A DNA stretch of 64,000 nucleotides from positions 21,252,494 to 21,316,493 of the forward strand of contig CM031879.1 in assembly GCA_018697195.1 (NCBI GenBank), given 5' to 3'. Source of the DNA: Certhia americana. Its lineage: Eukaryota; Chordata; Aves; Passeriformes; Certhiidae. Every line of letters begins with the position of its first letter. Positions within the stretch are counted from its first letter, which is position 1. Positions 26,710 to 39,730 of this stretch are shown here, one piece after another. Below the pieces are notes generated by a model that had not been told where the DNA came from, did not search any database, and worked only from the letters and a program-made list of their open reading frames with translations. The position numbers and the translations under genes are program-made.

Positions 26710-27233
26710 TTACTATGTCTTTCAACATATATTTTCAAGAAAAGAACACAATCTAAAGGGGAGGCACAGAAACTACAAACAAGATTGTAATGGTGATTTA
26801 AAGCAAATTTATTTCAACTTTAGTCCTAGAATTTCAGGACAGGACCCTATAATTTGGGTTCAATTGAAATTATCAATTTTAAATTGGCTTTCAATTCAGT
26901 ATTTAGGGACTGTTGCCAAAGGACCTCTTTAACTAAATCAGAGGCCATATATAAAACCACTTGATTTGGAAGATATATCTTAAAAGAGTGTAACCTTTGA
27001 ATTGGGCTGAATCCTCTTGAAAGAGAAAATAATAAATGCAATAAGACACAGGTCCATAAATGGTGTGTGCAATTTTGGAGTGAGTTAAGAAATAAATGAC
27101 TTGTAATTCTGACTAACCAGAGGAAATCAAGGAAACAACCAGATCTGTGAGGAGGATGAGCCATAGTTTCCTTGTTATGCTGGCCAGATACATAGGATTT
27201 TCAGCAAGCAGCAGTTCACATCAGTATCACAGG

Positions 27234-27304
27234 CTATTTAGTCCCATATTTGTCATATAGTAGTTATTTAGTTATTATGGGACTATTTAGTCCCATATTT
27301 GTCA
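27234..27304. repeat. Spaced 22-bp direct repeat with inverted arms
   Basis: The block that starts CTATTTAGTCCC and ends TTTGTCA occurs twice without mismatch, at 27234-27255 and 27283-27304, 49 nt apart. The second copy overlaps a small inverted repeat (TGGGACT / AGTCCCA around ATTT). A local tandem duplication with a different 27-nt spacer, or a repeat-mediated insertion of that spacer, would explain it. Confidence 0.8.
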
Positions 27305-27568
27305 CTGTCTTCCTCCAAGATATTAAGTTAACTACTTAATTTTTCTCACACTTGGCACCCCCTCATGTAAAATGAATTGATATTTATACATATCTCTCTA
27401 ATTTAAGGAAAATATTTTTGATAATATTCTGAGATCCATTTATATGAAGTTCTAAAAATGCGTCATTTTATACCAGTATACAAAGAGGAGAAGTTTCAAA
27501 CAACTTAGTTGCAGAGTTTGATAAAGGTTTAGCCTGAGACAAAGGTTGTAACTGGTTTCTGTGTTTTG

Positions 27569-27588
27569 CATTTATACATGTATAAATG
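27569..27588. repeat. Perfect 20-bp palindrome
   Basis: The half-site CATTTATACA is followed at once by its exact reverse complement. It contains the central ACATGT and TATACA/TGTATA elements. A homodimeric transcription-factor site is possible. In A+T-rich DNA, chance is also plausible. Confidence 0.75.
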
Positions 27589-27596
27589 TACATTCT

Positions 27597-27633
27597 TGAT
27601 GTTTATAAGAACTGTTGATGTTTATAAGAACTG
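27597..27633. repeat. Two-copy tandem duplication, period 19
   Basis: The 18-nt block that starts TGATGTTTATAAG occurs at 27597-27614 and 27616-27633, separated by one T. A recent replication-slippage duplication is the simplest reading. It lies only 8 nt after the palindrome at 27569-27588. Confidence 0.85.
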
Positions 27634-28476
27634 CCAATTTGAATACTTTCAGCAAAGCGTCACCTTCTGGACCAAGTTAATCTCTCACCATTCACCCTGA
27701 GAATAGGATCTCCACTCTGTGTTTCCTATTTCTCAGGAAAACATTTTTTTGAAGTTAATTCAGTTGGGTTTTTTCTTGTAAATAAAATACTTATGATGTA
27801 CAGGATTTCTCAAAACATGATGAGATTTCCACATCAAGGAATTAAACTACATGGAATATATTTTTCATTCCTTAATTATGTCCAACAAAATAAACAGTTC
27901 ACCCCTATCTGGTTTTCAGCATCATCTTTTAGGTATTAGCTTTAGAAATTGTTTCCTGTGATGGTATCTTGGCCAAGATACAGGTTTTCATAAATTCCTA
28001 GTTCATAAACCCAAAACAATCTCAGCAATCATCATTGCTTACATAATAGAGATTTCAGGGCTTCCCTGAGGTTAGTTCTTGTCCAAATGTGGTTCAGAAC
28101 AAATGATTATTACCCACAACCTCAGTACTGTCATGAACAATTTTACTTTAGGTTTTATGTTATAAAGAGAATACGTAGAGCTTCCTCAGTCTTTTAACAT
28201 ACATTTTGCTTTTCATTTACTCACTTTATGAAATTTCTCTGTATGCTTTCTGTATCAATATTCTTCATGTAGTTCTCAAATGGGTACAAGTGCAATAGGA
28301 AATTTTATCAACACTAAAGACTGAAGCAATGGAAGGACTTTACCTATGGATTAGTACAAGACTGTGCATTAAGTCTGAGGACCTTATTTGTATTTTGCCA
28401 CTTTGCTTTCTATGAAATGGACAATTTATTTCAACATTTACCAGTGCTCTAATTTCTGGGTCAAATGAAATTTTTT

Positions 28477-28486
28477 TATATATGTA

Positions 28487-28538
<52 letters not shown>

Positions 28539-28552
28539 TATATATATATATA
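28477..28552. repeat. (TA)n microsatellite
   Basis: An alternating TA run of about 75 nt is interrupted by TG and TTCA steps, with the cleanest block at about 28496-28534. Long TA runs extrude cruciforms and vary in length. No gene is adjacent. Confidence 0.95.
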
Positions 28553-31500
28553 TTCACTATATACTATCTAAAAGGTGACTGACCTCTTCAGAAAAGCAGA
28601 AGATTCCTTCTACATTTTTGAGATGTAGATGATGATTTTGTTATCTAGCTAGTACTAAGCCCTTTTGATTTCTTAGTAATTTTTTATTTTTCCATTTTTC
28701 ATATAAAAATAAATAACAATGCTAAATCTTTTTCTTACATTCTTTTCAATATAAAATATGAACAATATTTATTAATAAAAGAAATTTTCTTACTGAAATG
28801 AAACTGTTAGAAGAGAATATTTTTTCTTTTCTCTTTCTGATTGTCTTTTACTATACTAACCTTGGTTACTACTTTCTTAATTGAGAAATTGAGGTTAATA
28901 TTTTCTTAACTTTCTTAATTTATTGTTGAATAACTTTTCCTGTAAGTTTATACTTCCCAGGTAGGCTTATTTACTCTCCTTAGATAATGATATAACAGCA
29001 ATTATCTTCCTTGCTTATATAATTTCTCTAGTTGTTCCAAGTAAAATAAAAAATCGCTAACAATAATCCAGAGAGATCCTTGATTTCCAGGCTCTTAGAT
29101 GCAAGGTAACTACAGATGGTAACTTGAAATTGTTTAACTTCAGAAGTTTCAGTTTAACCTCTAGTTACAACTGAAGCATAAAATGCTTTTCCTTATCCTA
29201 TGCTGTCACAAGAGCATTTGGCTTTTTCCCAAGGACAGAAATACTTATTGAACTGCTTTTTTTCTTCCTCTTGAGAATTATTACTATGCTAAACAATTTC
29301 CACTTTGAGTGATGTGTACTCTAAAATCATACCTGTATCATAATTAAACTACAGTCCTGAGTTATTTATGTTAATTCATGAAGTTATGCAAACCAGTTTC
29401 AGATATTTTGAGTCAAACTCATGAAGCTCTGTGCATCTTTGTGAAGTAATGAATATTCTCTGCATGACAGACAATCCTAATTGATAATCAGTATCTCAGC
29501 AATCAATATTGCTGGGAAATTAAGAAGTCTTAAATAAGTTTGTTTGCAGATGCACATGCATACACACAACACATGCACAGTCACTTTCCTTTTATACCTG
29601 TGATTGACAGAAACTGAGCCCTCACCTAGAAATATCTTTCAAAAGACTTCAAAGCTTAGAGGTTTTTACAAGAAGTACAGAGATGTCCCCATTTTTCCTT
29701 CCATATGCTGGGGAGATGTGAATAATTAAAGTTCAATTCATAGGTGTATAACACCTAATGCAAACATTCATAGTTATTACTTTGATTTTGAAGCAGTATT
29801 GAATTTGCAATAGACACATGTAAAGGACTACATGAAGTGTAGGGCTCTTGAGATATTGGAATATAAAAACCAAATCATTCTAATCAGGATATGTAGGAAG
29901 CATCAACACATTTATAATATCAAAGAAACACCTGAAATTAACTTGGAATAAGAACAAAATAAGAAACAGACAACATTCAAATGTCTCTAGGAAACACAAC
30001 ACCATACAATTTAGAAGAAAACTAGGGTAGATAACAATAGCCAGAAGCCAGAATGGTTTAGGATGCACCTGTGCAATGAGTTTTTTTTCAGGTTGCTAAA
30101 TATAGGAGGTGAATTCATTCTCAATATAATAAAAGATCAGACCTTTTACTTCAAAGAATCTAAGAGGTATAAATAGGAAGAGAGAGAAAAAAAGAGTGTG
30201 AGTATGTGTGCGTGCATGTGGTTTCAGTTTATGAAGATGCAAGTCTTTCTGACGCACAAGGGGATAAACCTCTAACAGGCTGCAGTGCTCAGTGGAAGGA
30301 ACTCTGGAACTCTCTGTGTCTAATGCTGGATACCATGTATTTCTAATTTATTCAATGACATGGCTGTATATATATAATCTGTGTGTTGTCTAGATGAATA
30401 GATAGCCTACACTTAGGGCAGATATGACTTCACAGCTTCCATCGTTTATATTCTCTTGATAGAATCCTCTTTAATGAGGAAATAAGACTGTTACTGGAAA
30501 ATTCTTAAAAATCCATTTATCCTGATAAAAATTATATCAGACATCTACATCTGGACTGTCTTGTAGTTTTGTGAAAAGCACTGCTAGATGTTTTGATTCC
30601 ATACTGCTCTGTGAGCAGTGATGAGATCAGCACAGGATCTTAAAGAAAACTTAAAGTTCAAGCCCTTTTCCTTTTTCTATTTTGCTCAAGTCTGCTTGTA
30701 ATGGGTCACAATCAGATATATATGATCTTTATGACATAGTAAAACATGCTCAATGTTCAAATCACTTTATTCTCTTTCATTACTTTAAGCAACATTTAAG
30801 ATGTACCCAAAAGAAACAGGATTTTGCAGAAAATTGCTCAGGAAGATGCTGCCCTGAAGGAGGCTGTTGCTGCAGTGTAAAGATCCTATCTAGGTGACTG
30901 AAAGCAGCTAGCCATGGATTAGACAAAGGCAGCAGGAAATATGCATTGGCAGTGCCGGAGTGGTGGATGACCTTTGGCTGCCCCTATGATCCCAAAGCTG
31001 CAGTTCAATTTTCCATTTCAGCTTTACCCAGTGAACAAGGTCAGCCTATACTGCCTGTGACAGATTGATATCTTAGAAGCATGGACATTTCAGGGGGTGC
31101 ACAGGGTTCCCTTACATAACCCTCCCTTCTCTTTGTGGGAGCTTTCTTTATTCTCTTTATTAACCTATTGTTCATTCCTTTTTACATTATGTATTTTTAA
31201 AAGACAAAATAAAGGCAATATTTTAGCAATGATTTAGTGACAGCTTTAATGCTGTGATATAGCATCTTTTTAGTTTATTTTAAACTTAAAATACTCACTG
31301 TGGCAGCAAAAGGATGGTGTAAATTAAAGTTAAAATGTTGACTGATGATGTTGTTATATATCACTTTTGTGTGATGTAAAATCGTTGTGGCTGTTTTCTC
31401 AAGGGCTGTTTTTTTATGAGACTGAATTACATCATTGCTTCACAGAAAGCATTTTTCTGCATGATCAGGAGGCACACAGGGTGAGAAAGAGATGACTGTC

Positions 31501-34364
31501 AGCAGCCAATGGGAGATGCTGCTTGTTAGCATTACTCCATGAAGACGTGCTCCTAAGGGCATGTTTAATTTTGAGCATCAGTGGTCCCACTAAAATCTTG
31601 GAAGACTAGTCACGGGATTAGTGTTCTTTTAGGATGCCCTTGTACATTTGGGACATTTGGGGGACAATGGCATTTCCGAGCAGGTTTCTCCCCCCTTCCT
31701 TCTCTCAACCTTCTCTTTTCACAGGTTTATACCACACCAAAACCAATATCCTCTATTCATTTATCTCTGCTCCAAACAACATAAGCACATCAAGGATAGC
31801 AGTTCTGACTCTGCTCCCTTACTGCAGATGTCATTTATCTTAGTGTGTACCTCCATGTTTAGAGGAACACTGTGCCCACCCCAGAATCACTCTATTAATG
31901 TCTGTAAGAAAGGCAAAGACAACTTTGTACATCTGAGTGATGTTTCTGATCATATATAACCCTTTCCTTCCAAAATTCAAGTTAACTGGCTAAATAGAAA
32001 TAGAAATAAATTCTTCATCAACAGTGTTGCACAACATTTTTTAACAACAGAAAAAATAACACTTAAAAGTAAAGGAATTTCATGGTGGAAATTATGGAAG
32101 GCTACTTAGTAAAGGTTTGATTGTATCCAAGTTGCAGTCATTTCTCATTTCTTGGATTAGTACAGAGTTCTGGCCTTAAGAAAGAACAAGGGCCATAGCA
32201 AAAGGTTTCAGAGAGAAGAGCTCATGGGCTTTTGTACTTTCATTTACAATTACTTTTTTCCATCTGCCACTGCTACATGGTGTATGAGAAAGCAGATAAA
32301 ACCACAGCTCCCCCTTCATAGACCAGCAGATCTTGGGAAGGAAGGGGAGGAGAGGGTGGCAAAGTGAACATGAGGTCTGTGTGCAGAGCCAACTTCTCTA
32401 GCAGACAGAACAGGCAAAGGCAGGGATAGAAAGGTTGTTTGTGTATGCCAGCCATGACTTAAGAGCTCCAGAACAGCACATGAGCTAATTGCAAACTGTC
32501 CTGTCTCTAAACTAAACTGACAGACAAAAAACTGTATTTGGTACTGTGATACTTATATAAAAACCAAATTAAAGCTGTTTAAAGTGGACATAATACTGAA
32601 ATGATCTGCTAGAGCTGAAATACTCAGGTATCCCTTCTATCTCAATCAATACACAAGACATGCCAAGGTCATGCTTCAGAAGCTGCATATAAATTAGAGC
32701 CTGTTTCCTTACAGGAAAATCACAAAAGCTGAAGAACATACAGATAGAAGAAAAAAAACCTGATGAATTCCACCACTATCAAAGCACTACTTAAGGCTTT
32801 GAAAATTCTCAACTATGCTGTTAAACTGCAAAGATCGAAACATTAACATTTACATAGGTGAGGTGCATTTGGTGCCCCCATTCTCAGCCCATTTTTCTCC
32901 TTACAAAGAGTCCTTGATAAAAGGTTTTGAGAGATAGTGAGTACAAGAAACTTACTTTGATTAGCTCAAAGTGGTGTCTAACCAGGATCCTACATGAAGA
33001 AAATGCAAGAACTAAACTTATCCCCTGTTATAAATTAATGACTTTCCTTCAGATCTGAATCAGTCTTGTTCCCAGACACTGTCTCCCCAACACTTCTCTT
33101 TTATAAAACTTGTAGCTGATGAGTTCTTTTTTCCTCACTGTCCAACTCTGCAACTGCTGCTGTGAAGTCTTTACTCCCTGTCAGCTTTCTAATTCTGGGT
33201 GCTTTTGCTTCCTGCAGTTCTGCTTTCTTCTACTGCTGGCCACCCAGCAGCCCTGAGTCCTAAGGAGGTTCAGTAAAAATCCCCAGCAAACCATGAAACA
33301 ACAGTACAGAGAGTATCAGATTAAGTAGTGGTGTCTCGGAAGGGATAATGCCTTTCTGCTCTCATAATAATTTTGGTTCCCTCTGTGCAGTAGCATGGAC
33401 TCCAGGATAAGAAACCAGGCTGATCTTGTGTGGGGCTGACAATTCTGTATCTCTGAAACTTCATAGCTGAAGGACCCTTTCCTTCCAAGGGAAAGCTTCT
33501 CACTTACCCAAGGGCAATTTTGTAAACATACTCTCCAAACAATATTTTTTCTCAAAACAACAGGTGGTGCTTTTCATCCTTGTTTTTCATAACATAGAAT
33601 ATATTGTTTCTCTTACTTAGCCAATGGTAATAGGGAAGGTGGTGTTCCCATTCACCAATCACTTTTTACTTAGCGAAGTACCTCATATAAGGTGCTCCAT
33701 TTTGTTAATAAAGATTCTTCTTTTCAGCCTTCTGATGAACTTATTTGGAGTCTGTATGTTTCTGTTCCTAAATAACAGCAACAATCTTGTGCTCCAGGAC
33801 TTCTCTAGTATGCAGATAAGGTTGGTATCTGCTTCTCTAGATGCATGTAACAGGAACCAAGTACAAGTTTGTTCCCTTGAACACAGGCAGTTGGTTTTCT
33901 GCAGTGTCAATTTGTCTGCGCTTCATTGGATAGATGAGTACAGGGGTTCCTCAATTCCTTCCATGCTCCATGGACTTCCCAGGCGCTGTCTGAAGGACAA
34001 TCTTCAGACAGTCAGTCTAGTCATGCCCACTTGCACACAAACTATTCACTGTGCTCGGACTTGAAAAAGTCAGAAGAGAACTTCAGTGCAAGATGCAGCA
34101 TAGCAATTGTTCCCAGACAGAAATTACAGAATGCTGAGAAACCCACTCCCACTCCTTCCTTTCCATGTCATCCCAGGCAGAAACCAGCATGACAGGGCTG
34201 TGGAGTATCACTGATCCCATTAATGCAGCTTGGCTCCTTATCTGCCTCTGACAGAATGCATACAGAAATCTCTTGCTTAGTGACTGGTGGAGCTCTGGCC
34301 ACTTTGAGTAACAGTCTTTGAGACTGATGACCTGCTGTGCCTGAAGGGATCAGAAATATGTCTG
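28553..34364. other. Unique DNA, no supported gene
   Basis: The 28660-28960 part is very A+T-rich. The longest frame is 146 codons at 33624-34064 (+). It is a hydrophobic-rich N-terminal half followed by a mixed tail, with no domain I recognise. A G+C-richer, less simple patch at about 30840-31120 contains no long frame. Overlapping frames of 60-103 codons at 31581-31959 are unrecognised. Confidence 0.5.
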
Positions 34365-34470
34365 GGAAACAATTTGAATCCTAGCTCTGACACTGCTTGC
34401 CGGTATGACATTAGACATACCAGCATCTTACCTCAGGGTGGTGTGTAGGTGACTGTGGAAAATAATAATG
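34365..34470 (+). mobile_element. Possible MIR/CORE-type SINE relic
   Basis: A short stretch resembles the core of amniote MIR SINEs as I remember it. TTTGAATCCTAGCTCTGACACTG corresponds to the TCGAATCCCGGCTCTGCCACT region, TATGACATTAGACA to TGTGACCTTGGGCA, and a later TTACCTCAGGGTGGTGTGTAGG to the TACCTCATAGGGTTGTTGTGAGG region. The order and spacing are right but the identity is modest and the middle is shortened. MIR-type SINEs are ancient in amniotes and decayed copies occur in birds. Chance similarity is not excluded. The key block is shown in pieces here and no alignment was run. Confidence 0.35.
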
Positions 34471-37400
34471 CATCATCCTAAATCCCCCAGAGACTGGTTC
34501 ATACATCCTATGCCCAACTGCCTCAGAGAGAAGACTTAAATCATATTCTAGGGGGTATTAAGCTTTGAGAGATATCAGAGTGTTTATGAGGTCTAAGCTG
34601 AGGACTCTTGCCAATTCTATTTTGAGAATAAGCTCTGCTACCTTTCAAGAAAAAGGTTTGGAATGACACAAAAAGCAGCTCTGAGGAGGCCCCTTTTATT
34701 TCCACTCTTTGCTACTGTTTTTCTGACAAATGAGGTGACTCTACCCCAAAAGACTGTACTAGACTGAAGCTTCATAGGAGAGCTATATTGATCAAGGGAG
34801 ACATGCCTACCTCACAGCTCCCAATCATAGTTTCATTTATGCTCCTATGTGCTACTATATATACTATATTCCTATACTCTCTGTCCTATATTCAAATATA
34901 CTTCTATATGGGTTTTTTCCTATATGCCATAAAGAAGCTCTGCCTGGTTTAGCAGGATTAGGAAAAAATAACAGCTATTCTTCTAGCTAAACCTATTTCT
35001 TCTTATTTGAAAAGATTCAGCAACGTATTTCTAGCCTTTAAAAAAGTGTTTTGTCTGTGCTTCTTTCAAGAAACACAAGGATAACAGATCTGGTTCTCAG
35101 TAGATGAGAAGGATGAACATTCAAGGAGAACTCTACTCCATTGAGCATCAGAGGAAGGAAAGTAAGAATCTGAGATGTCAAGGATGAGAAAAATATAGAG
35201 ATAAATTTGGGAGATTAGAGAAGTACAAGACCAGTGGAGAACAGGGTAATGCTTGGAGTGACAGCAGTGATGGGAAGACAGTGGGAACCAAAACAACTTT
35301 CATGTCCTTCAACCTAACTTTGTGCTCAGAATAGCTGCAAATGGAGATTAAGTTGCTGCGCTTCACTGAGACTGATTGCTATTTATAGACCCATATTTGT
35401 CCTAGTTCTGCAGCATTTATGAATTTTTTCTTACATTAGAACAAACACTAAAACCTGAAAACATTTGCTCTCAATGTACAACGCACCAGAGAGAAAATAC
35501 TTGATTTTTAAAAATGGTATTTTGATACTAAGCTATCTGTGATTTTTAATGATTTCTGGATAGACAGAGAATATAAAGTTTTACACTAAACAGCGTAAAA
35601 ATTGTAATTTGTAAAATGTTTTAAAAAGTTAAATTAATTATATCATATTTAGGAAGTAAGTTTTTGACCTTAAGGATTGTGCTGTTCATTTTCGTAGAGA
35701 AAGAGATAATTTTATCTTATTTCATTATCAGGTTTTCATCTTGCATCTAGAAATGACCATTAATATTCAAAAAGTTGAAAATTTCAAGGTATTCCTAATA
35801 TTCCTTAGTGAAACAACTTGACAAACATAACACCTATCAATTTACTCACTGTCATAGATTTCACTGTTTTTGGATTTTTTTTGGGGGTTTTTTTGGTTTG
35901 TTTTTTTTTTTTTTAATTCAAGATCATTTATGGAATTACTTAACCATACCACATATCAATTTTTAGTCATAAGTTTTCATCATTTTAAAAATGAATTATG
36001 ACTGGTATAGTTTGTTTCAAGAAACAAAAATAAAAGATTGTGCATTCACAAGACAATCATTTAGTATCTTTCTAGAAAAATTCCAGTAATAAATGGAAGA
36101 GCTCAGTTTACCAGTAACATGAAATAAAATCAAGCAATCATCTTGAAGTCTTCTAGATTTAAATTTTCAGTTGATCACACAATTAGATTTTAAATAAATG
36201 ATTTAGGTAAATTTTGCCATAGTGAAAAAGAAAAGAAATTATCTTTAGAAGATGATCTCTAGATAATCTCTAAAATGATCTCTAGAAGAAAACAAAGCTA
36301 CAAAGAACAGTGATGAGGAACTCAAACTGTGACAGGTAATCCGCATCAATTAAAAGGAACATAATACTGGCTTAAATGTATGGTAAGAAAGGAAAGGCTG
36401 AATTTGGCTGAGAAACACATTTCAGCACAACAATTTCAGTATCTGAAAGTATTCTAAGGTATTATTCAACTAGAATATGGAGGTGGGACTGGCACAAAGG
36501 AAACACTGGAGCAGTAGGCAGGAGGTGAGAGAGGGTAGTGGGAGTGACAAAATTGGGGAAGTAGATGTGAGAATAGCCATGAGTAAATGCAGAAATGTAA
36601 GATGCATAACAGCAATTGAGAGAGCTGCCTTAAGAAGATGAACAAGATATAGTGCTAGGAGGGTTTAGATGAAGGGGTATCTATAATAAATGACAATATG
36701 ATAAATTAGGAAAAACATGGGTCTTGTTTCCTATTTAGATGATTTATAACCTCAGAAGCCCGAAGGCTCATCTTGTTATTGTTCCAAAAAAGGGACAGGG
36801 GTGGAAAAGACTTATACCTTATTATTTGTTCTGTTGTGAGGGAAAAATAGCTATAATCACCAATTTATACCTTCTATTTACAGCAGAAGGTTGTACTGAT
36901 TATTTCTGAGGGGAAAAAAAAAAAAGACATGGTCATCTGGAATGATGCCTAATGATTAAATAATGTAATAAACTATTGACGCATCTTTTCTCATGTAAAG
37001 GAGAGGAAAATGAAGTGCTACAATAGGTCATACCAGACATGAGACACAGCCAGCTCTTTGTACCCCATTTGAGAAGCACTTGGCTCTCCTGGCTGTGAAT
37101 GCAGAGCCTTGGCATGCTCCCTACCCTGACTCACCCTTTCAGTTCATCTCAGGTATTATGAGGAAAGAGACAATGGTGGGCACAGGAAGAGAAGACAGGA
37201 CAAGGAATTAAGTGAGACTACAAGGAAAAACAGAGGCAAGACTGAAAAAAAAGAACTGCATCCATCCAAAGGAAAGCTATTTAAGCCAATTTAAACAGCG
37301 TGTCTTGCCATGATAAGAAAAATGTACCCTTGGAAAAACATCTTAAAATCCATCATGAATTTTTTGCATGTGCTTGCAGGACTGTTAAATAAGCCATGTG

Positions 37401-39139
37401 GTAAATTGTGATGCCTTATTATAATCCTTAATTTCCTCTATAATGTGGGGATATTTATCCCTCTCATCTGTTGTGGTCTTTTTAGTTTGAGAGTATGAGT
37501 TCCCTAAGGACTAAAATCAAGGGCCAGATTTCCAGATAGCATAAAATGCTGGAAATGCCTTGACTCCAGCAGCTCTTCTGTTTCAATGGCAGCACTAACA
37601 ACTGGTCACGTTTTTTGAATACTGCCTAACACTCTGCAGGGTACCACAACAATGACTGTCATTAAGAGTTCAGGAGGAAAAAAAAAAATCTACACTGTGG
37701 AGATACACTGTTTTTCCACTCAATATAAAAAAATATATTTTTGCATTCTTGAAAAACACTGAAAAAAGATGCAGTAATTTAGACTTGATCTTTACCAATG
37801 TTTAGATGTGTGTCTTGAGTAATTTTCCTAGAAGACCTCCCACTTAAAAGTCTACTGTCAAAACATTTGATGGTGTTCTGGACTTTCTGTTCTCTGTGAA
37901 AAATCCACAGAGGTATATTAAAAAATTCTAAAAAATTTGCCTGAAAAGTATGGTTTAAAATTGCTTTTGTCCTTCCCATGTTATTACAGCATTTTGAAGA
38001 ACATCTGTGCTTATGTAGTCACATCAACAAAATAATCTTGAGGGCAAAAAAAAGCTCCCCAATCATTCCTTATAAAAGAGTTATACTTCCATGCTGTTTT
38101 TATGACTGTATCTATAATGAAACCCCACAGAAATACTACTGCAAGGATTTAAGGTCTTTTCGAAACAGTTTATAAGAATGTATGCATCATGACCACTTGG
38201 CATAATATGGGATAACAATCAGGAAGGGAATTGAATATTTTTTCCTTAAAAATATTTTTCCTCCAAAAGCAAATGCAGAAATTCCATTTTTAACCTGATT
38301 GTACTATAAAATGCAATCCCATGAAGGAAATATCCGGTAAGGCATTTTATATGTAAGACATGTTTTATAGTGAGTCTATGGTATGCAACATATGGTAACT
38401 CCCCCAAAACCCTTAAATAATAAAATAAAAGGATAGAAGATGACCTTTTTTCTGCTCTCATATATTAATGGAATTTTAGTTATAATGCTAACACAAATAA
38501 AGGTCATAGAACGCTAAGATCCATAAAATGCCTTACCGTAACAGTCACATTTGAGGAATTTGTATGATTAACATTACATAAAAGTGACCTTCCCTTTAAT
38601 TTACTGGTATTATCATTCCCAGTGTGAATGACCTCACTTTGAGATATCTTATTAAATCACAGCATTTTAGAAGACACTCCCTCATTTGCTTCTTAATGTA
38701 ATTTTTGAGATATTGTAACCCAATGACTGCTATAATAGCTGTGAAGCTTCCTTTATGCATCTGTAGGTGACCTACTCACATTGCTTACTCGAGAGCAAAA
38801 TGAACTGACCCTCATACAGCAATTTTTATTGTAACCAGAATTTTCTACTTCTTCGCCACAGCACGATTATTTTAAATAGCCTCAGCACTACATTAGAACA
38901 TTCCATACCTGAAGGATAGAAAGTGAAAAACTGTACAGTATAGTAAAATAAACATGCAGCTATGTAAGTGAATTTGTATTCTTTTCTATCAAGGTCAAAA
39001 ACCAAGTAGAAGCAATGTCATAACTTTCTAAATCCTTAGGTTTTGAAACTGAGTTCTAATATTTACAAACCTGTAATTTAACACTGTTTCTCAGACAATT
39101 TAAATGAGAAGTAAATCATTTTAAAATGATTTAAAATAA
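34471..39139. other. Unique DNA with T/G-rich and A tracts
   Basis: A T/G-rich tract (T runs broken by GGGGG and GG) lies at about 35872-35914 and a 12-nt A run at 36914-36925. Reading frames do not exceed 76 codons and none is recognisable. The 36230-36300 part carries small near-duplicate copies of a GATCTCTAGA-like motif. Confidence 0.5.
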
Positions 39140-39218
39140 CCCCCAAAAAACCAACACCCCCCCCCCCAAAAAAAAAAAAAAACAACAAAAAAAAAACCCA
39201 ACTAACCAAACAAAATCT
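39140..39218. repeat. C-run and A-run low-complexity tract
   Basis: The plus strand has C5, then an 11-nt C run at 39157-39167, directly followed by 15 A, then AAC/AAAC-type sequence to about 39218. The run of 11 C next to A15 is a hard template, so its length in an assembly is uncertain. Confidence 0.9.
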
Positions 39219-39705
39219 CAAAAATACAATCGTAAATAAAGAGACTCACAGCTGTTCTTACTGGTACTTCAGGTACCCCTTCTTCCCCCCCAAAAGTTTA
39301 CTTTCATTAATTAATTTCTCTGCAGAGCAGAGGAACAATAATTCTATGGCACAGTTTACCTTTCTGAGTAACCTAAAAGGGTATATGGACAGAAGGGAAG
39401 ACAACTGTGTAGCTGCCTGGAATATAACACAGATTGCCTCTAGCAAAGGAACATAAGGAGCTAATTACCTTGAAGGTGCAAACTAATCAAGTTAGGGTGA
39501 TAGCCTCTCACATTATTCACATGAATAGCCCAGATGATGTTACTGAAAATATTGAGAAGTTGCTGATGAAATGGACAGTAACATCTCATAGCACATGCCC
39601 AAAGGGGCCAGTCCTCAGTCCTAATGCCCATTCTGTCTCACTGGTCCCAAAGTTCAGATGTCTCATCTAGCATTGCAGCTGAGCTGAACCCTCTATCTAA
39701 TTTAA
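39219..39705. other. Unique DNA
   Basis: Two overlapping-strand frames of 62 codons (39258-39446 -) and 78 codons (39434-39670 +) are present. Neither shows a recognisable domain. Confidence 0.45.
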
Positions 39706-39730
39706 AAAACAAACAAACAAACAAACAAAA
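39706..39730. repeat. (AAAC)n microsatellite
   Basis: About six AAAC units in tandem, followed by a decayed ACCAAACA end. A short simple repeat. Confidence 0.92.

Larger units (their letters stand above)
24446..28476. other. Unique DNA with short palindromes and direct repeats
   Basis: A T/G-rich tract lies at about 24722-24775. Overlapping frames at 24587-25032 (66-100 codons on both strands) and 105 codons at 26847-27164 (-) are unrecognised. The 24800-24960 stretch is modestly G+C-richer than its surroundings. Short inverted and direct repeats at 26688-26709, 27234-27304 and 27569-27633 are listed separately. Confidence 0.5.
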
